NCBI GenBank assembly: GCA_928212115.1
Contig: CAKMRJ010005745.1
Coordinates: forward strand, 93,649,388 to 93,713,387
DNA length: 64,000 nt
Source of the DNA: Lactuca virosa
Taxonomy: Eukaryota > Streptophyta > Magnoliopsida > Asterales > Asteraceae
Direction: 5' to 3'
The notes under the pieces: model-generated
Seen by the model: only the letters and a program-made list of their open reading frames with translations
Told to the model about the DNA's origin: nothing
The model's database searches: none
Translations under genes and position numbers: made by a program
Part shown: positions 21,641 to 32,946 of the stretch, one piece after another
Numbering within the stretch: position 1 is the first letter of the stretch
How the letters are laid out: every line of letters begins with the position of its first letter

Positions 21641-24430
21641 AGTGCATTTCTATGGCTAAGAAGAGGAATCAAGAATTGATAAAGAATCTGCACTATCTCT
21701 TGAATATTTGGCAAGAGAGTCTTATATGTCAAGAGCACAGTGGGAGTCTAAAAGATCTTGAAAGATTTCAAGATCTAATCAAGAATAAAACCTGTAGTTT
21801 ATCTCTAGCTCATGACTTGAGGTTTATAGTCTATCGTGTTGACATATTCCTATTTCTGTGCCCATTCTAGTTAAAGTTGGCTTTGCATATGAGTTCTGAG
21901 AGTTCTCAATTGGTTTCATAACAACTTGGAAGCAATGGCAGGCCCTTGTGCTGCCAGGTGGCAAGAAAGTAAGATTGAGTTCAGTCCATATGAGTTTGGA
22001 TAAGAACACTTACACCCATAAACAATCTAAGTGTCATAAGGTTTCTCTCCGATTCATGAAAATGATGGTGAGGAAACACTTTCACTAAGTAGATTTTAAG
22101 TAGATAACAGTTGTGATATTTGCATTCTCAAAGTCGTTAGTGGAGCGTGTGTGGTTAACCGACACACTAACATGGACTTGTGAGGAATGGCAAAGGTCTA
22201 AACAATTGAAACTATGATTACGACATCCCTTTTCATAGTTCTGAAATTGATTAGACATACATGTGTGCTATCTAAGGAAACGTGTATGATTTTGATAAAG
22301 TTTTATCAAAGCATCTCGTATCGGAAGTCTGAACTTTGGTAAGAAAGTCAATAAAGTATTGATTTCTAGAAGTCCAGCTGATTTCTGAGTACATGTCAAA
22401 GCTAGTGGGAGCATAAGTGTTATGCTAATAATCATCATGTTAGTGGGAGCATGATAATTATGATTAGTTATTGCAAGATAGAAATGTTAATTATAGAAAA
22501 CAAAAGTTTCAATTCCGAAAGTTGCAGGGGTTGAAAAGTTGTTTTGCTATAATTAAGGAAGAGGAAATTATACTTCATTTCAATTATAAAAGCTTAGATT
22601 GAGGTTTTAATCATCTTTAGTCAAGGGTATATATGAATTTTGTGTTGGAATGGCTCAACATAAGGAAATTCTATATATAGGCCCATTATTTGCATTCTAA
22701 AATTCGATTATGATTACGGCATCCCTTTTCATAATCTGAATTATGAGAACCTGGCAAATAGAAATAGAGATATTATAGCAAAAGACTGACCTAGAATCAT
22801 GTCTTTATGTGAGACATCATGAATCGTGTCCCATTTGCTTTGGGTACAGGATCGATTACCTGTGCTATAATATTTATTCGTTCTAAATTTTCCAAATGCT
22901 CAAGGCATTAAGAAGGGAAAATTCTAGAATTGGAAATGACTAAAATGATTAAGCTATTGTCGAGGACAATCTAAGGTTTACCAAAGATTGGTTGCTCAGG
23001 GACAGTTGGAAGTATAGTGTTAATTTTGGAAGGACCATATTGACATATTCTGAAAAGAGGCAACTCTTGTTCAGAAGTGATAGTCAAAATGGGAATATGG
23101 AAATGTTTCCACAAGTGGAAATTATTCAATCTGTGTACGATTAGAAAAACTTAATGCAAGAAGGATATTTCCATGGAGTTGATCTCCATTGGAATACTCT
23201 GTAATGTCTGTTGACAAGTCTTTGTGACTTTGTGCATAATCATTACAAGAGGATCAATGCATATAAGTTTATAATCTAACAGATTTTGGTAAATGGCAGG
23301 ATTTGGAATTCTTGCATTTGCGGTAAGGAATTGGGATTGTGAAATGAGAATCATTGGAATTATGTTCAATCGATCTATTTCACGGAGTACAGATCATAGA
23401 AAAACTTAGTGTGCATACTTGATGTATGGCATAACTAATGTTTAGACAAACATAGTGTGCATACTTGGTGTATAGCATGACTAGTGCTTAGAAAAGATAG
23501 TGTACATGCTTGGAGCATGGGACCACTATTGTTTTAATTCAAGTATAACGTTGATAGTTGAAACAGTATACAATGAATAATGGGTAATCAATATGGTGAT
23601 AAATAAAAGGTGTTTTATTTATATTCATAAGTTCTGAGACCATATTGGATTCGATTATTCTTGTGTTTCACTTTGCATGTTTTGACCTCCAGAATAACTA
23701 GGTCGTTCTTCCTGAATGACTAAGTTATTCAAACTATCCACAGTCGGTCATATGTTGGAAGTAGATATGAATTAAGACTGTCATGGGTTGGCTTGTAGAG
23801 GTCTAAGATGTTGGACAAAGCGGTGCTACAACACGCATGAGTGCTCATAAGTTCTGAGTATTGGATTCAACCCACGCTCATTTCACTCACTTCATGGATT
23901 TTATCACGAGTGATCATGAGACGATAATATCTTATATTCTTCAAACCTAGAGATATGAGTTGTTACTATGAGTTGGTTATATATTGATTTCACGAAAACG
24001 CATTAGTAACTCGATGTTATAAAACGTGCCTTTGTGTATGATTCAACAAGTAGTAGAACAAGCCATATGAGTCGAAGTTTATCCATTCCTTTTACCTTCA
24101 GGATAAAAGCAATATATGTGGGCCCCTCGATGATTTAGCGATGACACATGTGAGTGCTTGGCCAAGCCAAGAATGATTTGATTTGTTTAATCAGTCAGTC
24201 ATCATAAATCGGAAATCGAGAAACAACAAATGGACTGAGAGAATGATTGATAATCCATGTCTCAGTCCAGATGATATCTAGAATGGAGGAATATATGATC
24301 CCTTATCTAATGGACAAGTCATTGACGAGATCAGAGTACAGTTACAACGTCAAAGTTCGACAGCGGCTTAAAGAGCTACGATTGCCAATCGGTTCTTGAA
24401 GTCATACTCAATAATAGTTTTAGACTTATC
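21641..24430 (+). other. degenerate copia interior without readable RT
   Basis: 2.8 kb in which I could not find the YVDD, RNase H or integrase C-terminal motifs. 'attacgacatcccttttc' phrases recur near 20031, 22217 and 22709, showing internal repetition. A third copy of the hairpin motif is at 22136-22171. The block is either a highly decayed pol or non-coding filler of a non-autonomous element. Confidence 0.5.
22136..22171 (+). ncRNA. 36-nt hairpin motif, copy 3 (copia interior)
   Basis: Identical to copy 1 at 19661 except for one core base. It is followed, as at copy 1, by 'tgg' and a 'gcaaag' phrase, so part of the leader is duplicated into the interior 2.4 kb away. Confidence 0.5.
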
Positions 24431-24442
24431 CAAGTGGGAGAC
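24431..24442 (+). other. polypurine tract of copia element
   Basis: CAAGTGGGAGAC directly precedes the 3' LTR start at 24443, as is typical for plant copia elements. Confidence 0.85.
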
Positions 24443-25224
24443 TGTTGGATTAGTGTCTAAGTCCATAACTATATTTGGTATGTACTTGACCCGATTGGCA
24501 TGGTCCATTTGGGTTGCATGGCATCATGCATTTGGATAGACTAAAATAAGAGAAATAACACTTAAGTTTTACTAATATATTATAAGTTCTAATATATTAA
24601 TAAGATTATTTAATTAGTATTGATCAAGAATTAAGTTGGAATTAATTAAGTGATCAAAAGGAGACTAATTAAATATATGGGTTGATTGTGTTAATCATCC
24701 ATACTTGTATAGTGGGCTAATGCTCCATGGATTATCAAGTTGGGCTAAAACCCATAGGATGCTCCATGGATGCTCCATGGTGTTTTTGTACCCATGGATC
24801 ATGGAAATGAAAGGCCATGACAATTAGGGTTTACATGGTGTAACCCTAATTGTGACAAACTATATAAGCATCTTATTCTTGTCAAAATCGGCCACCATGA
24901 GAGAACTATGTGTGTATGGTGAGGGCTAGCCGATTTCATGAAGTGGTTCATTTATCTCTAAGTTATTCCAAGTGTATTTGATGTTGTGTGAACCATTTGA
25001 GGTGTCACACTTGGGGCACTCGGCTCTTAAGCATCAAGGAATCAAGCTACATAAAAAGGTATGTCTTCAAACTTGTTTTTATTACCCAAGTATCAAAGAT
25101 TGTATGCTAGATAGGGTAATACCTTGGAATATTCATATTTGCATGTATAATAGAGAAAACATAGATCCAACGTATTTAGGGTTGCATGTACACTTAGGAG
25201 TGTTAGAATGCTCATAACCCAACA
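24443..25224 (+). repeat. 3' LTR of nested copia element
   Basis: 782 bp, TGTTGGATTAGTG to CATAACCCAACA, about 97 percent identical by eye to 17730-18511. It is followed at once by the GTAAC target duplication and the rest of the gypsy LTR. Confidence 0.95.
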
Positions 25225-25790
25225 GTAACCTCGTAGCATCCAATTATGAAATTCAAACTATAATGTTATTTAAATTCATACGTGCATACATTGAGAATCA
25301 AGCCTCACACAAGCCCAAAAACTCGATCCAATAGCTAAGTCCAATCAATTTTGGGCCTTAGCCCAAGGATTCTCGGCCCAACACCCTATTGGACCAAAAC
25401 TTTTTCTTTGGGCCTTATTGGGCCGAAAAGCTTTCTTTGGGATTTATTGGGCCGAAAAATCTTTCTTTGGGTCTTATTGGGCCGATAACTCTTCATTGGG
25501 CCTTATTGGGCCCAAAAACTTCTATTGGCCTTCCATTGGGCCGAAAACCCTTCATTGGGCCTTATTGGGCCGAATACTCCTATTGGGCCGAAAACACTTT
25601 TTGGGCCAAGCCAAAAATCGAAACCTATTTCCTTTGGGCTTTCTTTTGGACCGAGAACCCTAGGGTTCGGTTAAGGTTTAACAAAAAAAAAAGGAAAAGA
25701 AATGGATTAAGAGTGTGACACCTCATTTTTACTCAACATGCATCAAGGTGTTTAACCACCATGTCTCCATGCTAATCTCCCATCAAACAC

Positions 25791-25798
25791 TATAAAAG
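25791..25798 (+). promoter_or_regulatory. TATA box in gypsy LTR
   Basis: TATAAAAG is preceded by 'catcaaacac' and followed about 70-100 bases later by a CA/CT-rich leader. In the 5' LTR the same place reads TAGAAAAG, so the copy that would drive the element has lost its TATA box. Confidence 0.6.
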
Positions 25799-26343
25799 TC
25801 AACTGTCTTCCGTCTTTCCCTCTTAGGTTCGGCCGCAACCACCACACCCACACCCTCACACACACAAAACACTTTCACTTTCTCACTTTGCTCTCAATAA
25901 TCCTTCTCATTTCTCTCCCAAAAATTCAAATTGTGGTGCCATCCTCAAGGTTTTCTTCAACCAACTCACAAGAACTTGGTAAGTTTCTTTGTAAACTTAA
26001 CTGATTTCTATACATATCTAGGTCAAAGAACTCCATATTTACACATATTTTTGTGTGTTAAGCTCTTAGAAACAACCAACTTTTCGAAAATCTTTCCAAG
26101 ACAAGGCTAGACCCGAAAAATCTCCTTCCGTCTTCCTCCTACCACACGAATTCAACCAAGGTTAGCTTCATACCCCACTATTTTTCGAGTTTTTCATACT
26201 TTTTTTTTGGGGGGGGGGGGAATACAAGTCAAGTTTTCGTTTAACCGTTGGATAATTGCATGGACCGATGTGTTATTTGTTTAACATTTGGGTAATAGCA
26301 CACATCTTAGTTGAGTGTTGAAAATAGAACTAGAACTTGTGCA

Positions 26344-26395
26344 AAAAGGTTTTTATCTTATGTTCTTCATAAAAATCGTGGGTAATGTGTTTGTT

Positions 26396-26476
<81 letters not shown>

Positions 26477-26523
26477 AACAAACACATTACCCACGATTTT
26501 TATGAAGAACATAAGATAAAAAC

Positions 26524-26528
<5 letters not shown>
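26344..26528. repeat. perfect 57-bp inverted duplication around (AT)n
   Basis: 26344-26400 and 26472-26528 are exact reverse complements, separated by a 71-base AT tract and followed by a further AT tract to 26580. The left arm is ordinary LTR sequence. The right arm and extra AT block are absent from the 5' LTR, so this arose in the 3' LTR. The DNA could extrude a long cruciform. Confidence 0.95.
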
Positions 26529-26584
<56 letters not shown>

Positions 26585-28047
26585 CATCAAAACTTATGGT
26601 TATGGTTGTACACTCAAAAATAGCTAAAATATGAGTGTTGGGCTCGAGCATGTTAACTCTTGGAACATATACATTTTTAAACACTTATACTTACACCAAT
26701 ATTAGACTTTGATAAATTTCAAGGTTTCTATATGCATTTTTGTGATAATCGTGACATGCTTCAGTCACAACAAAGTAGTATGTTTTGTGTTACAATACTC
26801 TTAAACTAAATTTTGGTGTGTTAATCAAACTACAAAACTTGATTATTTTACTAAAAATATTTTTTTTTCTAATAAAATAGTCGTAATATGTTGTCACCAT
26901 TTTAGAGGATTATGCTATTTACAAAACATATATATTACAAGTAGACAAGTCCATTAATGATTATTTATAAAAGTGTTATAAATAATTTAACCAAAACGGT
27001 ATACAAAACAGAATTATACGACAAAAAACTTTGCGTATCATAACCTGTCTATCATAAAGCTGTAAAAGTACAAGTTATAAGTTGTATGTCATAAAGCTGT
27101 AAAACGCGTGTAATAAAACTTCAGTCATGAGTTTACACTAGTAATGTTATTTTCATTATTCAATAATGAGAGTCAAATTTCGCGTAAATCTGTTAAGGCT
27201 CTTGTGAGACTTTCCTTCGCCGTACCTACCTAGCGTACACACGTAAGTCCGGTAGTTATAACTAGAGTCTCCCGCGAAATAATTGTGTATAGATCTATAC
27301 AGGGTTGACACCCCCACACCAGAGCTGTTCGCTACAGCTAGAAGGGGCCAGTTTAGGGTGACAAATATCTTACCGAAACGGACGCCTGAAGAACGTCATG
27401 ACAGGCATATCAATCGCATCAAGCATGATTGTAACGATTCATATAGGGAATAACAACGTTATTTTCGATTTACGGAAGGTATACACTTCACTGATTTTAT
27501 AAAATACCAAACTACGCTTCATTTTTTGTATACTATTATCACCACTTCAGTCTTAGGGTTTAAGACTATAAATTTTTCATTCAACAAAAAGTATTGGACT
27601 TTCTCGGAACCTATACTTTACAAATACTAATAAAAACAAAGGACATGCATGCAATTATATACAGTTCTGGAACGAGACTTGCAATTATTTTCTTGAGTTT
27701 TACAAATTATTACAAACAAAGATGTTACAAAGTTTTTCGTACAAATATGCTTATGAACTCATCAACATTCCATGTTGATGCTTATCAAAACGACTTGTAT
27801 TCACAGGGAATCAGTGAGCAGGTATTTGGACCATGGATCTCGGATATTTGCTACATTTTGGATTTAATTACATTATGTCATTTTTGTGTAATTTCATGAA
27901 CATATACAACATGTAAACAATGTAAGTGTGTTATCTCAATGTATGATGTTGGTTGTTATGCTTCATTCATATTCAATTGTTGTGGTACTGTACAATGACG
28001 TCATCCGCCCGCGGACGTTTCCGCGGTCCTGGTTCGGGGGTGTGACA

Positions 28048-29416
28048 TTAGTAGTCTGGTCACCTTATTAAATTCGGTCCTTAACAACCTTACTTTATAT
28101 ATTTTCTCTCTTTTTAGATCCCCCAAAAAAGTTATTAATGTGTTGGATGGCATTAGGAGACGGTTTCTATGGGGTGGTGATGAAGACAAGAGGAAGATAA
28201 ATTGGGTGGCTTGGTAGGTGATTATTAAACCAAAGGAGATGGGAGGTCTTGGAGTTAAGTGTCTTGATTCCGCTAACTTGACGCTTCTTGCCAAGTGGTG
28301 GTGGTGATTGAAAAATGGGTATGATTCTTTTTGGTTTTCTTGTATAAAAGCAATTCATTATATTATTATTATTAATGGTAGATCGACAGCCAAGAAGTCT
28401 ATTAAAGGTGTTCGGTTTAGTATTTCTCAAATCAATTGTGATTTTGAAAATAGAGGTATCCGGTTTGATAATTTTTTTAAAACGATTGTTGGAAAAGGGG
28501 ACAAAACACTCTTTTTGAAGGATAGTTGGTGTGTTGATATGGTTTAAAAGATGCTCATCCTAACGTTTATGCAATTGAGAAAAAAGAAAGATTGTCTTTT
28601 GGAAGAGAGAGTCAATATTGTGAATGAGCGGATTTCGTCTTTTTTTTTCGGGCAAGCCAGCTTAGAGGTGGGAGGGAAACACATCTATTTTGAGCTTTAT
28701 CATATCAGATTATCGTTTTCAGGTTTGATAATGGTTGTGGTAGGTCGATTTAGGGAAGCCCGGTGGAGGTTTGTTTTCAGTAAAAGCTTTAATAGAGGTG
28801 ATGGAAATTTAATCCAGTAATAGGACTTTGGATTCTTTCAATCGAGTAAAATAGATCCCTCTAAAAATCATCTGTTTTGTTTGGAGATTGATTAAAAACA
28901 TAATTCCTACTTTCTTGGACTTAGTTATGTATCAACGTAATGTCTCATTTACCTTATGTCCTTTTTGAAAAGAAACTAATGAGGGCATTGATCATGTTTT
29001 TACTCATGTTCTTCATTCATTGCGGTTCTATGGAGTTGGTCGGGTTGGTCGATGAACTGGTCTACCTTTCTTATGAGGTTACATAATTATGTGATGGCTT
29101 ATTGAATATGCTCAAATCTGTTGTGAGGATTAAAAAAACCAAGAAGCTGTGTTTTTCTCAAATCTACACCAATCTCTGTATGATATAGAAGGTCGGGCAT
29201 GTGATTATTTTCATAAACGAAAGGTAGGCGATCATTATTACGGCTGATGATATTAATCAAAACAGTTTTAATTGGTTCAAACATAGTTATAATTGTAATT
29301 CTATTATTTGACATGCTTGGAACTTCTCCCATATTACTTGTAGTTTGACTCGAGCTCCTTGCTTGTGCTGTTGTCGTTTGTTTGCTTTTCTACTTTCATG
29401 ATATGCTCGCCGTTTC
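28048..29416 (+). pseudogene. LINE reverse transcriptase C-terminus and zinc-binding tail
   Basis: Continues the RT from 8768. It reads SPKKVINVLDGIRRRFLWGG, EDKRKINWVAW, PKEMGGLGVKCLDSANLTLL and AKWWW (28115-28306), all typical of plant L1 elements. The lower part keeps scraps of the zf-RVT region (LFCLEID, near 28870-28900) but with many stops and frame changes. It ends at the A-rich tail. Confidence 0.82.
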
Positions 29417-29445
29417 AAAAAAATAAAAAAAAATAAAAAATAATA
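29416..29445 (+). other. A-rich 3' tail of LINE
   Basis: An A-rich run interrupted by single T bases at 29416-29440 follows the LINE reading and marks its 3' end. Confidence 0.75.
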
Positions 29446-29894
29446 ATTTAAGTAATATTCATATTACGAAATAAATATAATTTTATTTTAGAATAAACAT
29501 ACATTAGTTATAATAAATATATTATCATCCATATTCAACCTAAACAACGAAAAATGAAATTAAAGTCGAAGTGACGAATCCTCCTCGGTACTCGAATTCC
29601 ATTATTAGAACGACACAATAATCTTTAGGCAAATGATATGACAACAACTAAACTCCATAAACGTTGGATAATGGTCAATAACAAACCCACTTCTTACTTT
29701 CCACTAATAAAGAATTTCACCAAATTAACAACATTCTTTTGTCTCTTAATTATCTCCTCTTTACTCTATACACATCAACAATGCTTATACTATCATAAAA
29801 AACCATAATGACATTGCAACTTTAAAAATGCATATATCATATCTATATAAACTATCGCTATACCAAATATATAGCTTTTACATTTCATAAAATG

Positions 29895-29899
<5 letters not shown>
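29446..29899. other. non-coding AT-rich interval
   Basis: No ORF, repeat or RNA gene is recognisable between the LINE tail and the AT microsatellite. Confidence 0.4.

Positions 29900-29968
<69 letters not shown>
29900..29968. repeat. (AT)n microsatellite bordering TIR element, left
   Basis: About 34 TA units abut the left inverted repeat of the putative DNA transposon. A similar tract (32879-32943) abuts the right end. Confidence 0.95.
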
Positions 29969-29971
<3 letters not shown>

Positions 29972-30119
29972 GCTCAAATAAGAACGACTAAAGGTTAAAG
30001 AACCCTAATAACCATTTTTTAACTTATAATTAAGCACATTTATTATTTCTCAAATATATGTTTTTGAAGCTTAAAAGGGTATTTTTTGTCAATAAATGTT
30101 TATAACACATTTCATCATA

Positions 30120-30950
30120 TATCTATTTTACACATTATCACTACTTTTTGATAAGACACAAATTTTCCTTCATTTTCTCTCCCCTCTCCCCCTCCCTCCT
30201 CTCTCTCTCGTTTAGTACCGTTATTTGCACTAACACCATTACCGGCAACCTTCTCCGCCAGAAAAACCACCGCCGCTAGTAGACCACCACCATTAGATCT
30301 GGAACCTTCAACCTTCAGATTTGTCATCATCGTCGAGCCACCACCTGTTGTCACCGTTGTCGATCTCGCCACCTGCAGATGACGTCTGAAAAAAAAAAGC
30401 CACTTTGCTTCACCGGAAGCACCACACTCCAGATCTTCGACGTTTGAATCTGACAGAGCACTAGAAAACCTTTCTGATCTGTTTCACCAGAACAGATCTG
30501 ATAGAGCATGAAGTTTTTCATCGTCTTAAGATGATCGACATTGTCCATATCCATTTCTTTCTTCAAATGACCTCATGTAGATCTACGATTTAATTGTCTG
30601 CTACGACATATGGGTAGATCTGTATCAGATCTGATGGATTTGAGATCCAAAACTGACGAACACCACCACCACCCTCAACCGCCACCATAGTTGCAGCCTC
30701 TTTGCTCCGGTGAAAACATGAAGAGCTTGTCTACACCTCTTTCTCTGTGATCTCAAGTGAAAAATAAGTAAATCTACATAAGAGCTAATGTGTTTTTGAG
30801 CTCTAACACCGACGAACACCACTGCCGCCTTCAATCTCCACCACCTATGTCGCTTGTCACTCCGGTGAAACTCCATCAGGTAGCCTTCAACTCTTATTTA
30901 TGATATTCGGTGATGTACCACCAGATCTGCATCAGATCTGATGTGTTTGA
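30120..30950. other. CT/CCACC-rich block, possible captured exon or UTR
   Basis: A pyrimidine-rich run (30170-30210) is followed by CCACCACC-rich coding-like sequence. Two imperfect copies of about 60 bases lie near 30659-30715 and 30810-30873; both contain CGAACACCAC and end CTCCGGTGAAA. Base composition differs sharply from the AT-rich surroundings. No protein family is recognised on either strand. Confidence 0.35.
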
Positions 30951-31129
30951 TGTATTTTAGATGTAGATCCGGTGGTTATTATGCACTTCAAGGTGGCCAC
31001 ATATCAGATTTGTTGTACGTTCTCTTCCTATTCTTTGTGTATTTTTTTGGTTGGATCTCTGATAATAATGTTTAGATAGAAAAGTTCTTAAATCAGATGC
31101 ACAAAAGGTGTTTGATGAAATGCCTTAAT

Positions 31130-32480
31130 GAAAAGAAGTATCTTTTAATTTGTGAATGAGTATTTGAACTAGTATATTAAGCTGTGAATAGATTTATGAA
31201 CTAGTCTTTTTAAGTTATGAATGAGTCTCTTAACTAGTATTTTATATTGTGAATTATAAGCAAATTAGTTCACAATATAAAATAGTATGTAGTTTTTTTT
31301 ATATTATGATTTTTGGAGCTTGCTAAAGTATAATAGCTATACATTTGATGGTGTTAGGAGAAAACAAAACCATAAATAATATTATGGTTTTTTTTCTGTT
31401 ATGGTGTGAATTTAATATTTAATATCTCATTTATCGTTTACTTTTGTTAATCTTAATTTTAACTGATGTTAAGTTGTGAATATATAATTTTTTTGAATTA
31501 AATTGTGAATTTATTGTAGGATGTTCTTAGTTTTGTGTATTGAATTTTGATTTTTGTGTTTTAAGCTGTGTGTTGACTGCATTAAGCTGTGAATTGTACG
31601 TTTTAATTGTGAATTGACTATATTAAGCTATGAATTTTATGTTTGAAATGATAAATTGACTGTATTAAAAATTTTAAGTTGATAATATGACTGTAAATGC
31701 ATAATTTTTATGTATTAAACTTTGGATTTATTATATTAAGATGTGAATTTTTGTGTATGAAGCTGTGATTTTTGGGTTTTAAACTGTGAACTTACTACAT
31801 TAAACTGTGAATTTTTCTATTTAAACTGTGAATTGACCTCATTAAGCTGTGGATTTTGTATATTAAACAGTGTTTTTTGTGTTATAAATTGTTAATTGAT
31901 TACATTAAGCTGTGAATTCTCTATTTATATAGTGAATTAACTGTGAATTTTTAAAAAAATTGTGTTAAATTATGAATGATTTATATATGAATGTTTGTAT
32001 TGATTTATTGTGAATATATTTATTTTTTTGTTGTATAAATATTTAATAAAAGTATTAGTTTTTATAATTATTTTATATTAAACTCTGAATAAGTTAATTA
32101 ATTAGTTTATTAAATTGTGAATATAATGTTTAAGCTATCAATCAATGTTTTATGTACAAATTTGATTTAGAAGGAATGATGATTGCGACGATAACACGGA
32201 TGGTTGGTGGTGACGTGTGGTAGTCGGTCATGATGGTGGTGGGAGAGTTTTAGTTTGATTTTCTTTAAATATGTGAATTAATATAATGGATTGTATTATG
32301 TTATCTTGTGAATTTTATGTATCAAATTTAAAATGGACTGTATTAAGTTGTATATTTTATATAAATTGTGTGTTAAAATATGAATGAAGGTATACATGAA
32401 AGTATTAAATTGTGTATTAGTAACATATCATGTTTATTAAACTGTGAATATTATATTTTAAACTGTGAATATTTCTTATA
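31130..32480. repeat. degenerate TTAAGCTGTGAATT repeat field
   Basis: The phrase TTAAGCTGTGAATT or TTAAACTGTGAATT and close variants recurs every 20-50 bases for 1.3 kb, with no fixed unit length. No ORF. It is either a very old minisatellite or a transposon-internal repeat. Confidence 0.7.
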
Positions 32481-32876
32481 CATGGTATATATATTTTTAA
32501 AGAAATCTACAAATTTTTTTTAAAGAAAAAAGAGAAAATTGATTTTTTTCAAGCATATTTCTATTTTTTACTAAAATTTTGTATATTTTTGCTGAAAAAA
32601 TAAAAAGTATTACCAAAGAAATATGAACTATAATGTTTTTTCTATTAACCTGTGAATACGACCAGAATAATGCTATTAAATTTAATGTTAGTCCGACGGC
32701 GATCCGGCAACGGTCCCATGGTGGTCCGACGACAGTCCGATGTTGGTCCGACAACAAGTTTCAAGTAGTTTATAAAATAAGGAATGAAAAAGTTTGTTTA
32801 ATACAATATAAATAATGGATTTGTCCACAATGCCCTTAATGAAAACATTTAAAAAATGGTTTTTAGAGTTATTAAC

Positions 32877-32878
<2 letters not shown>

Positions 32879-32943
<65 letters not shown>
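32879..32943. repeat. (AT)n microsatellite bordering TIR element, right
   Basis: About 32 AT units immediately after the right inverted repeat. Confidence 0.95.

Positions 32944-32946
<3 letters not shown>

Larger units (their letters stand above)
17730..25224 (+). mobile_element. Ty1/copia element with degenerate interior, nested in gypsy 3' LTR
   Basis: 7495 bp, flanked by perfect GTAAC duplications at 17725-17729 and 25225-25229. It has 782-bp LTRs, a tRNA-Met primer-binding site, a polypurine tract, and gag, protease and integrase remnants in copia order. RT and RNase H could not be read with confidence. The LTRs differ at only about 20 positions by eye, while the coding region is heavily ruined. 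The copy was therefore probably already defective when it moved. Integrase wording (YGYTYKFKYNSETLEKF) is closest to the Tork/Angela type. Confidence 0.93.
8769..28047 (+). mobile_element. Ty3/gypsy Tekay-type chromovirus, near-complete, carrying a nested copia element
   Basis: Long LTRs (2.8 kb) begin TGTCACAACTAG and end GGGTGTGACA. The 5' LTR is followed by a primer-binding site complementary to initiator tRNA-Met. Internal order is extra ORF, gag, protease, RT, RNase H, integrase, chromodomain, then a polypurine tract. The flanks are TTGGT (8764-8768) and TTAGT (28048-28052), a 5-bp target duplication with one mismatch. The C-terminal chromodomain and GPY/F-like module place it among chromoviruses, best matching Tekay/Del. 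All reading frames are broken. The 3' LTR is split at 17725-17729 by a younger copia element. Confidence 0.93.
25225..28047 (+). repeat. gypsy 3' LTR, second part
   Basis: Resumes the LTR at GTAACCTCGTAGC, matching 8829 onward of the 5' LTR, and ends GGGTGTGACA at 28047. It keeps an intact TATA box (25791-25798), the TGGGCC minisatellite (25350-25610), the paired hairpins and TGACGTCA (27996-28003). It differs from the 5' LTR by an inverted duplication at 26344-26528. Confidence 0.93.
8181..29445 (+). mobile_element. L1-type LINE, 5'-truncated and split by nested LTR elements
   Basis: A non-LTR retrotransposon in two pieces, 8181-8768 and 28048-29416, ending in an A-rich tail at about 29416-29440. 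Joining the pieces conceptually restores an uninterrupted run of RT C-terminal motifs. The split is therefore an insertion and not two unrelated copies. The 5' half (endonuclease and RT N-terminus) is absent, as is common for L1 elements because reverse transcription stops early. A clear target duplication around the whole LINE is not visible. It is the oldest layer of the nest. Confidence 0.85.
29969..32880. mobile_element. putative non-autonomous MULE-like DNA transposon with captured sequence
   Basis: The left end (from about 29968, AAAGGCTCAAATAAG, then AAAGGTTAAAGAACC to ACCATTTTTTAA at 30021) is matched in reverse complement by the right end (32850-32880: TTAAAAAATGGTTTTT ... TTAACCTTT). 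About 27 of 33 positions agree once a 22-base extra piece on the left is allowed. No transposase is present. The interior contains an exon-like GC/CT-rich block (30120-30950) and a repeat-like AT block (31130-32480). The target duplication cannot be read because both flanks are AT repeats. MULE assignment is tentative. Confidence 0.4.

Noticed and set aside
30115..30876. Minus-strand ORFs of 71-85 codons rich in Gly, Val and Glu
   Set aside because: They arise from CCACC- and CTCC-rich DNA; no domain, and neighbouring frames are equally open.
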